DNA from: Orientallactaga sibirica
Taxonomy: Eukaryota > Chordata > Mammalia > Rodentia > Dipodidae
NCBI GenBank assembly: GCA_036365145.1
Contig: JAEOAD010000603.1
Span: 1,240,001-1,304,000 of the forward strand
Direction: 5' to 3'
Length of the DNA: 64,000 nt
Shown here: piece by piece, positions 56,151 to 64,000 of the stretch
Numbering within the stretch: the first letter of the stretch is position 1
Layout of the letters: every line of letters starts with the position of its first letter
The notes under the pieces: generated by a model
Databases searched by the model: none
What the model was told of the DNA's origin: nothing
The model's input: the letters and a program-made list of their open reading frames with translations, nothing else
Program-made: the position numbers and the translations under genes

Positions 56151-57449
56151 ACAAATGATTGAACTTCTATGTGAGAATAAAACTCAGTGGCAGAGGCCAG
56201 TAAGCTAGAAAGGGGATATAAAAGGAATAGAAAGGGTGGGGGGACTTAATAGGATGGTATTGTATATATGTAAGTAGAAGAACAGACTCATGGGGGTGAA
56301 AATGCCCAAGTGACATCAGGGGAAGAGACTAAGTAAAGGAAAGGTAGAGGGAAGGCTAATCAAAATCTAAGAGGATATAAATAAGTCATATGGAAACCTA
56401 CTTTTTTGGACAATGGAACACTCAAAAGCCATAGATTGTTACTAGAAATTTTTCAGTGCCAGAGATGGAATACCTTCCAGTGAGTTGTTGGCCACAGAGG
56501 TCCCTGATACCCCCCCTCCCAACATTACAGGCCATTGCCAAGGCTCTTGGTTTCCCACTAGAAATAAATGGTAAGACCCTATTGCTGAAGACTCCACATA
56601 CTTGGGCTGCAAGGTCACTGAGAAATCCTGCTGGAGCTAAGCTGAAAACTTCCTCCAGAAGCTTTTCCTGACAGAAAGTTGGAAAAAACTACAATGCATG
56701 CAGTTCAATGGAGAGAGAGAAATCACCAGTGGAGATACTCAGCAGTGGACACTGCAAGCCTTAAAGAGACTGATTGAGAGGCGGGAAGGCCAAGTGAGCC
56801 AACGGGTGCAATAGTGGCATGTCTGTTATGGGGGAATATATCCATGGGAGGAAATATATCGCTGATACTGAAAACCTACCACAGGGGTAGTCATGAGCCC
56901 TTGGGGTGTAATGTCTGCTGGTGTCTAGCTAAATGTATATACCAAACTGCCTGGTAAGCATTTCTCTTAATTTTCATACCAATATTAATGGTACTCTCAC
57001 TTTTGGTTAGAGAAGCTTCTCTTTTCAGATAGCAGTGACCTTGGAATGACTTAGAAGGCACCATGGTGCTTAGAAGAAGAGAAAAAGGAGTTCTCAGCAC
57101 CAAAATATCTCTATCCCATCTTCCAAGGCTCAGGGTCCATTGTGGAAGAGATGGTGGAAAGAACATAAGAACCAAAGGCAGAGTAGGACTTCTTATAATG
57201 TGCTCCTCCAGACACAAAATGGCCTGGATATCCATGACCTCATAGCACCTGACACTACCTACTCAAGACCATCATAACAGGGGGAAAGATGATGATATCA
57301 AAATAAAAGAGAGACCAAGAGGGGGAAGGCAAATGATGGAGAGTGGAGTTTCAAAGGGAAAATGGGGGGAGGAAGGGAATTACCATGGGTTATTGTCTAC
57401 AATTATGGAAGTTGTCAATAAGAAAAATAAATCAAATTTTAAAAAGCAC
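56151..57449 (+). other. L1 3' UTR (lineage A)
   Basis: Homologous to 17551-18842 and 32604-33924. It contains GGTAAGACCCTATTGCTGAAG (about 56570) and the polypyrimidine-AG AGCTTCTCTTTTCAG (about 57014-57028). Confidence 0.8.
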
Positions 57450-57459
57450 AAGAGAACCC

Positions 57460-58335
57460 ATGGAAATGTCACAGAAAATAAATGTGGAAGTATATTAGCT
57501 ACAAGAGAATCAGTTATTCCATTAAATTAAAAGTGATAGAAGATTGTCCTTATTTATTGTCCCAATCCTGAAAAATTACTTTGCCCATTTGTCAATAATT
57601 TCTAAAAAATTTAGGTAAGGACCTAAATGTGAATACAGAGCACAAGCAAACACTTTTCCATATGGAATTTCTTTCTGTCTACTTTTTAAAATATATTTCC
57701 TATCATGCTTTCTGAACCATAAGACTGACCATTTACCCTTGCAATTTCCTGACGTCATACATGTGATACAATTTTTATAGTATCATATATATGTGATATT
57801 TTGAACATGCTAAATTATGCTAATAATCTGAATAAACCACTGGTAATTGAGGGCACTATTAGAGGATATGTTTGAATGGATTTAGGCAGTAAATGTTTTG
57901 TTAATTTTATTCCTAAAACAGACAACAAAAAATATGGTGAGGGACAGAAGTGTCCTTTTACAACTGATTTGTGCAATATACAAACAACTAGCAATGTTCA
58001 GTTTCAGTAAATTTAAGGGAAGGAAGAGAAATAATTCATATATTAGAAATATCAATATGCTATGTTTCCTCAGTACAAGAGGTGATACAGGGTGAAGTAT
58101 AAAATGAAGTAAAGTGGTAATTGGTAAAAATGTGAATGGAGAGAATGGCACATAATACAAAATGTTGGCAAGAAGTGTCAACACATTACAACCGTACAGA
58201 TGACAAGTTCTGACTAGAAAAATAGAAAAAAATCTATATAATCTTTTAGCCATTAAAATGGGATCAATTATTAAAACATTTGCAGGAAAAAACTCAGTAT
58301 CAAGTATCTCAGTAATGAACATTTCCATTTTTTTA
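57460..58335. other. Intergenic DNA, no gene recognised
   Basis: AT-rich. The minus strand is open from 58328 to 57882 (148 codons), but the composition is Leu/Phe/Ile-rich and typical of AT-rich non-coding DNA, and no motif is visible. Confidence 0.5.
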
Positions 58336-58411
58336 TGAAGAACATACTTTGTATGGATACAAATATATACATAAGTCTGTTATGATGTATCCATACAAAG
58401 TATGTTCTTCA
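58336..58411. repeat. Perfect 25-bp inverted repeat
   Basis: The arms 58336-58360 and 58387-58411 are exact reverse complements around a 26-base AT-rich spacer. The right arm, with GATGTATCCATACAAAGTAT, resembles the terminal sequence of L1 3' UTRs at 63631 and 34018. Confidence 0.95.
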
Positions 58412-58618
58412 ACTCTTATAAGCAAGGCAAAAGAAATATGGTATCCTGAATCTTTGATTAAGTAAGATGAAAATCTGGTTCCATGTTAACAATGCCATTT
58501 CAGAGTATGTTTTGTGAAGTTTCAGCAGGAAATAGAAATCTCAGATGTAGCCTTGACTATTCATCAATTAAATTAAAATTTCTTATTATTTTATTTATAA
58601 AAATTTATAGATAGAATA

Positions 58619-58630
58619 TAGTTTATTCTT
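58619..58630 (+). repeat. Target-site duplication of the mini-L1, left
   Basis: TAGTTTATTCTT, repeated exactly at 59112-59123. Confidence 0.9.
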
Positions 58631-59111
58631 TTTTATTAATTATGTATATAGTGTGTATACAGCCTTCTCCCTGTCCTCTCCCCATGGGGATTGTGGGTCT
58701 TGCATTGTGGGGGTAGCCATCAGTTATCGGGGAGAGACAATGTCTCTGTGCATAATGACCCAACTCATGGCTCTAACAATCTTTCTGCCCCCTCTTCCAT
58801 GAATTTCCCCGAGCCATGTTAGATTCATTTTAGGTCTATTTCAGTGACAATGTCTTGGGAGTCTCTGTGTCTCTGGATATATGTTTTGGGAGGAGTTGAG
58901 TGTTCGCTGTGTCTATCTCCTTCACCCTTGTGCTAATACCAGGTTCACTGAGAAAACAGCACTCCTGCTCATTTCCCCTATAATTCTATGGCTTCAGCTG
59001 GTGCCCTGGTGGGTGTGATGGGCTTATTCTGTTCTCAGGTTCTGCGTCCATCTTTTCTTACCCATGAGGTGAAGCAAGGTTAGGAAGAAGCCATCTTGAC
59101 CAGAAGTCCCC
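58631..59111 (-). mobile_element. 481-bp mini-retroposon: L1 5' end joined to L1 3' UTR
   Basis: On the minus strand it begins GGTCAAGATGGCTTCTTCC (about 59102), homologous to the first ~55 bases of the lineage-B L1 5' UTR at 53470. After TAAGAAAAG it passes directly to ATGGACGCAGAACC, which is the L1 3' UTR just downstream of the TTTTCAG motif (compare 25803-25820). It then follows the distal 3' UTR to an A-rich end. ORF1, ORF2 and the proximal 3' UTR are absent. Exact 12-bp duplications on both sides show one target-primed insertion of this short RNA. Confidence 0.85.
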
Positions 59112-59123
59112 TAGTTTATTCTT

Positions 59124-59820
59124 ACTATAGAATCTCTCAATATTTCCCAATAGCTCCTTACTATTTCCTCTTATAGTTTTTAACCAAAGGCTAAATTAAT
59201 TTAGAAATTTTGTAGGGTGTCATCAAAAATAACATATTAGTTATACTATTTTTCCTGAATAATTTTAATGTTTGGGACTAGCAAGAGTTTATATTGTGAA
59301 TATAGAATATAAGTTGGAAAACTGGAACACAGAGGATGTAATCCTTTTTACCCAAGAAAATTTTATGTGACTCCAGGTATATTGGTATATAGATTAGGTT
59401 TTCACATTAAATCTTATTGATAAAATATTTTTAAATAATTAAAATTTTTTATTTTAAAACAATTATTTGGTGTACATATTTGCATTCTAATGTGATATGC
59501 ATACTCGTTTTACATTAATAATTAAATCTTGGCTGAATATTTGATACTTCAGATAACAACAGTTTCAATGGTTTTTAGAATTGACCAATATTTTATTTTT
59601 TATAATCACTTATGCTGAAAATGCAGTATTTTATAAATACATAGTACAAATAACAAAGGAAAGTTTAAGGCCACTTCCATAATTGTTAGAAATTCTATTG
59701 TAAATGCATCCAAAATGCACTTAACAATTTTTATTAATCCAAAGTCAGCAACTTAAGCAGCAACTATTGAAATCAATTATGCCAGCAGTTCAATCCACAG
59801 ACATGCAAATTTATTGTAAG
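59124..59820. other. AT-rich intergenic DNA
   Basis: No gene or recognisable repeat. Confidence 0.6.
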
Positions 59821-61460
59821 CTGATTAATGACTACATCATGTGTTGGTCACATCATTTCTTTCCTCCTTGTCCCCATTCTACTGAGGGCCCTCCTTAATG
59901 GAATTGCTGGATTCACCATGTCATTGTAGTTTATGAGTTGTGAGAGCAGCAGTCAGTAATTGTAAGAGGGGAGCAATGCCTCTGTTTATGCCCTCCCACC
60001 CTCTGGCTCTTACATTCTTTCCACCCCAGCTTCTACAACATTCCCTGAGCCTTGATGGATATGTTTTAAGTCTACATAACTGTTGACCTACCAGCATCTA
60101 TCAAATTTTGCTTTGGTGTATTACTAGTATCCTCAGTGTCTGTCTCTATTATGCTGGTGCCGGTTATCAGGCTTTCTATGGAAGCAGCACTTTTGCTCAT
60201 CTCACATTTTCACCTGTGGTTTAACCTGGGCCCTGGCTGCTCTGTTATTCATGATTCAACTGCTGTCAAGGAGTCAGCTATCTATTCTTGTCTTGTTGAT
60301 AGATTTTGGTTGTCCTTGGTTCTTGCTGTTTTCTGTAAAAGAAAGATTATTTCAATGGAGAGTGAGATCAGGATAGGTTAAAGGGCATAAGTATTGTTAG
60401 AGAGATTTGATGTGTGTCACATCACTTTTGGCCAAAGACTAGTGAGAGCTTCTTATTGGAGTCCATAACCTTAGTCTCCATAGGATTCTGACTTCTTTTT
60501 CAGTTCTGGTTATGGATTCCTTTCCCTTGAGCAGATCTCTTAGCTAATAAGAAAACAACTGGGTTAATTCTAGGTAAGCCTGGACGAGAGTGAGACCCTA
60601 CCTTGCAAAACAAACAAAAAAATTAAAAAAATAAGAAAACAACTGGTTATCCACCTCGTCTGTGTGTCACCATTGCACAGGTGTGTGCATCTTGTCACTC
60701 TGGTTACTTTCATATACCATGGTCCCCTGCTTGCTCAAAATGTTATTGGTCATTTTTCCCCTGCAGCTATGTAGCACTTTTCAGCATGGCATCTTACCAT
60801 CTGGGAGCTGGCTTCCTTCCATTTTCAGCTAGATCTCTCAATGTTGGCATAGGTAGCATGTGGTATCTTCAGCCATAGGGTCATATCCTTTCACCTCAGG
60901 AGGGAAATCAAGTGCTTTGACAGAAGCCTGTCTTGTTTTGATGACCAGATAGATCTCTCGATCAAGAGTTCAATGTGGGTTGCAGCTAATTTCTGGTACT
61001 GGGAGTTTCAATCCAGGGCCAAATATGTTAGGGTTAGGCTTAATTCAGCCATCTTCAGGGCCCTTCTTAGCAGACCATCACTCTGTCCTCCTGTTGAGGG
61101 TTATATCTTTCAGTCTGCTATCCAGGAAGAAGGTTTCTATAGTACCACTTAATTGTAACTTTGGTTTGGTGTATATCTCCCCCCAGCCTCCTGTGTGTTC
61201 TTTTAAAGTAAATGGCATTACATTTTATCCTCAGAAATTTCTGAAATTTAAGCAATTCTAAAACATAAGTAAACTTTTTAATCATCAGTAGTCTCATAAC
61301 CCCCATTAAGGCTGCTTCCATTGAATCCTATAGGTTTCTATATGTTGTGTTTTCATTAGTATTATAAAAGGGACTTTTTATTTCCTTCTTGAATTCTTTG
61401 AGACCATTCATTACATAATACTGCATCATTCACTCTCCATGAGTTTGTGGTCATAAATTT
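59821..61460 (-). mobile_element. L1 fragment: 3' UTR plus a short ORF2 piece
   Basis: The minus strand carries 3' UTR from about 61050 (GACAGGCTTCTGTCAAAGCAC near 60930) through TTTCTTTTACAG (about 60330-60345) to the distal end near 59850. The part 61290-61460 matches the ORF2 region at 28110-28270 (minus). The intervening ORF2 sequence is missing. A partial B1 is inserted at about 60575-60650. Confidence 0.65.
60575..60650 (+). mobile_element. Partial B1 SINE
   Basis: CTAGGTAAGCCTGGACGAGAG and TGAGACCCTACCTTGC followed by an A-rich tail correspond to the 3' half of a B1. Confidence 0.65.
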
Positions 61461-61639
61461 CACTTCCACTTCTACTTCTAACTGGGAAATGTAGCAAGAG
61501 TGTTTGAAGAAAAATGAAATATTCAAGAACCTAGGTGACACTAGATACTTGGAACCCTTGTTCACTTTCAGCCCACTTCCATTTCACTCATTTTCTGGAT
61601 AATGAAGAGTCATTAAAAACTCTGGAGAAGTTTCATATC

Positions 61640-62100
61640 AATAAGTCTCTCTAATAACTATGCTTATCCTCTTCAATGCAAGCTGCTCTCACTTTTGGTT
61701 AAAGAATCTGTTTTATCTTAAAGATAGTAGAGAATACAGAGAAGATCCAGGATTCTACCAATAATGAAGAATAGATAGTTCATGAGATGGGTCATTTCTA
61801 GAACCTCTTCCCTGAGCCCAGAAGTCATTGCAAAAGAAGTAGTGGCATAGTACTGTTCTCACTGCTAGCCTCAAAACCAGTTCCAGGGAGATGGTGACAG
61901 ACACTGTGGTTACTTAAAAATTACCAAAAATGTCTAGAGGCAACAGAGAACTCAACCCTATTTCACATCTCTAAAAGGCCTGGGCTGAAGGAACTCTGTG
62001 GAAGAAAGGACAGAGATTGTTAGAGCCTCAGTGTGGGTGGGATTATCCTTAGGAACTGCCCCTCAGGCAAAAAAAAAAAAAAAAAAAAAAAAAAAACAAC
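61640..62100 (+). mobile_element. L1 3' UTR fragment
   Basis: CAAGCTGCTCTCACTTTTGG and GATGGTGACAGACACTGTGG match the distal L1 3' UTR at 25790-25960. An A-run (about 62070-62096) sits within it. Confidence 0.65.
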
Positions 62101-62509
62101 CAGACTGACTGAAGTCCTTAGGACCCCAAAATGAATACCCTGCCAAGTAGGACCCTCAGAAAAATGGGGACAAGGAAGAATGGTAATAAGAGTACAACCA
62201 TTTAAAAAAAGTTTAAAAGAAATTTTAAAACTCTGCAAAAGATTTGGGAATCATGGAATAGAGGAATATGTGATTCCTTTCATTGGTAAAATCAACTAAT
62301 CCAATGCCCATATCCACAAATAGCCTAAATGAGTCTCAATGTCCATGTAATTTGATAAGATAATATGCTACTATGACACTTTATCAGCAATAAAAAACAT
62401 TTTGGTTATTTGTCCTAACCTTAAATATATATTACTTGTTTTGAAGCTTATCTCTGACAAAAACTTTACATGATTATTTAAAAAAAAATGTTAACTGGAA
62501 AGGAAATTT
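62101..62509. other. Intergenic DNA, weak L1-like traces
   Basis: The first ~80 bases continue the L1 3' UTR (CCTGCCAAGTAGGACCCTCAG). The rest has ORF2-like phrases only and no gene. Confidence 0.45.
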
Positions 62510-63670
62510 AGATTTGAACCAATTTTTAAAAATGGGGTAGAGAAAGGAATAGGGAGTTTTCAGAGGAAAAAATACAAATGTCTAACACACACTTAAGAAA
62601 ATGTTCAACATCCATAACCATTTTGAAAATGCAAATTAAAACAACCATGAGAATCCACCTTACTCCACTAAGGATGGCAAGCATTAAAAAAAAAAAAAAT
62701 TCAAAGGATCAGAAAGCTTTTGCTTACCTACCAAAAAGCTGTGTGCCATTATTGCACTGGTATGTACATCCTGTAATGGTTTTCTTCTGAGAAGCTTAGA
62801 CCTCTAGTTGCTCAGAGTGTTGTTGACCACTTTAACACAGTAGCTCATGTAGTTCTTTCCAGCACTAGACTGGCTAACTGTTTGAGGACTGACTCTCTTC
62901 TTGATTCCAGCCAGGTTTATCCATGCTCTGTGTCAGTAGCATATGTATCTTCAGCAATATGGTCTTACCTTTTGCCTCAAGTGGATAAAGGAACCCATTT
63001 CTGGAATTTAGAACCAGATTAGAATCCTATGGAGACAAAGATTAGGTTCTCCAATGTCAAGCTGTTACTCATCTTTTGCTAAAAGGGGGGTTACATACAT
63101 CAAATTCTCCCTAATTTAAGAATGCTTATCACATTTAACCTATGCTGACTTTACTCTCCATTACCAAAGCTGCTCTTCTTTTTCAGAAGATAATGTGAAC
63201 CAAGGAGATAAACTATGCCTCAGACTTCAGCCAAGCCACAGCTGAAACCACAGAAGAATGGGGGAGACCAGCCTGAGTGTTGCTTCCATGCTGTTCCTGA
63301 TAATCAGCAACGGGGTGAAGGAAACAGACTGTGAGGGTTCTGAACACATGCCAAAGCAGAGATCCAGAGGTTCCTAAGAGCTTGCCACTGAAATTAACTA
63401 AAAACTCACCCCCCATGGCTCAGGAAATTTAGTGGAAGAGGGGGTGGAAAGATTATAAGAGCCGCAGGTTGAGACATCATGCCCAGAGACATTCCCTTCC
63501 CCCCAAAATAACTGACTGCTGTTAACCACAACGCATTACCAACAACCGCACAGGGAATCCCTGCAACCCCACTGAGGAGGATCCTCAGTGTAATGGGGCT
63601 AGGGACGAGGGAAAAGAGAGTACTGACACAGGATGTATCCATACAAAATATACTGTTAATAATAATAAAA
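62510..63670 (+). mobile_element. L1 fragments: ORF2 piece and rearranged 3' UTR
   Basis: 62510-62700 matches ORF2 near 11640-11810 (LRKCSTS, TTMRIHLTPLRMA). 62737-62990 is 3' UTR in inverted orientation. From about 63020 the 3' UTR is in sense orientation (CTCCAATGTCAAGCT; CTTCTTTTTCAG at about 63176-63187) to the end GATGTATCCATACAAAATATA and an AAT-rich tail near 63670. Confidence 0.65.
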
Positions 63671-63679
63671 ATAATAAAA

Positions 63680-63762
63680 GAAAAAAATCTCAAGCAGGCC
63701 TCAAACTCACAGTGATGTGCCTGCCTCACCTTCCTGTATGAATCACCACACCATGTTCAAAA
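63680..63762 (-). mobile_element. Partial B1 SINE
   Basis: CTCAAGCAGGCCTCAAACTCACAGTGATG and CACCTTCCTG...ATCACCACACCATG match the 5' half of B1 on the minus strand. Confidence 0.65.
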
Positions 63763-64000
63763 TTTCATTCTTCAGTGTAGATTATGATTTGGCTGATTTA
63801 TAAATCAGTAATCTAAATTTCTTTGGTGGGGTCTTAAGTTTTCAAAAAATACATGAACACCACAGAGCAATAAAAAGACAAAATTCTTCCAAGGCAGAAG
63901 CTAAACACAAGTGGCACCTAACTTGATAGTTCTAATATTCTCTGAGATGTGGTGTGGAAACCATACATTCTTTTACCTTCGCTTGCTATACAGAAGCATC
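63763..64000. other. Intergenic DNA to the window end
   Basis: Nothing recognised. Confidence 0.55.

Larger units (their letters stand above)
54864..57449 (+). mobile_element. 5'-truncated L1 with twin-priming inversion
   Basis: The left part (54864-55329) is minus-strand ORF2. The right part (55331-57449) is plus-strand ORF2 end, 3' UTR and A-rich tail. The inverted part ends at CCAATTGCTCAG and the direct part begins AATAAAACCA, which are adjacent in intact L1 (16664-16690). A short duplication GAGAGAACCC / AAGAGAACCC flanks it (54854-54863 and 57450-57459). The lineage is A. Confidence 0.88.

Noticed and set aside
57882..58328. 148-codon minus-strand open frame
   Set aside because: Hydrophobic AT-driven composition, no motif, no repeat relationship and no splice or promoter context. 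Most likely chance.
1..64000. A host or microbial gene cluster
   Set aside because: All recognisable coding sequence belongs to retroelements; no exon-intron gene, operon or non-coding RNA gene was found.

Overview
This window is mammalian intergenic DNA, almost certainly from a rodent. B1-type SINEs, tRNA-derived B2-like SINEs, several LINE-1 (L1) lineages, an ERVL provirus and MaLR/ERVL LTRs together point to a myodont rodent. The B2-like SINE resembles the Dip type described from jerboas and jumping mice, so a dipodoid is my best guess (inference). I see no host protein-coding gene, tRNA, rRNA, CRISPR array or bacterial-type operon. The longer open frames are remnants of L1 ORF1/ORF2 or ERVL gag/pol, all broken.

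Layout. 1-3.5 kb: AT-rich DNA, two SINEs, an L1 3' UTR piece and a ~180-260 bp tandem array. 3.5-9.8 kb: a degraded L1, a minus-strand ERVL fragment arranged internal-LTR-internal, a B1 and a MaLR element. 9.8-34.1 kb: a nested stack. An old plus-strand L1 was hit in its 3' UTR by an ERVL provirus (12592-25315, 5-bp duplication CTATG); the provirus was hit in its 5' LTR by a long L1 (12781-18842); the tail of the old L1 was then hit by a near-complete L1 (26235-33993) that landed in a 5'-inverted, twin-primed form. 34-43.5 kb: quieter AT-rich DNA with solo LTRs, SINEs and decayed L1. 43.5-53.5 kb: a minus-strand L1 of a second lineage with three tandem ORF1 copies and two LTR insertions. 53.5-64 kb: single-copy-looking DNA, a second twin-primed L1, a 481-bp mini-retroposon made only of L1 5' and 3' ends, and further L1 3' UTR fragments.

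The observations most worth pursuing are: the 481-bp mini-element at 58631-59111, whose junction looks like an L1 transcript spliced from the 5' UTR straight to a TTTTCAG acceptor in the 3' UTR; the ORF1 triplication with a mosaic middle copy; the 7.7-kb twin-primed full-length L1 with an extra 209-bp template-switch segment; and the tandem-provirus (or one-LTR-circle) junction of the minus-strand ERVL. None is a host system; they are retrotransposition and recombination events readable in the sequence. All family names rest on sequence recognition by eye, without database searches.
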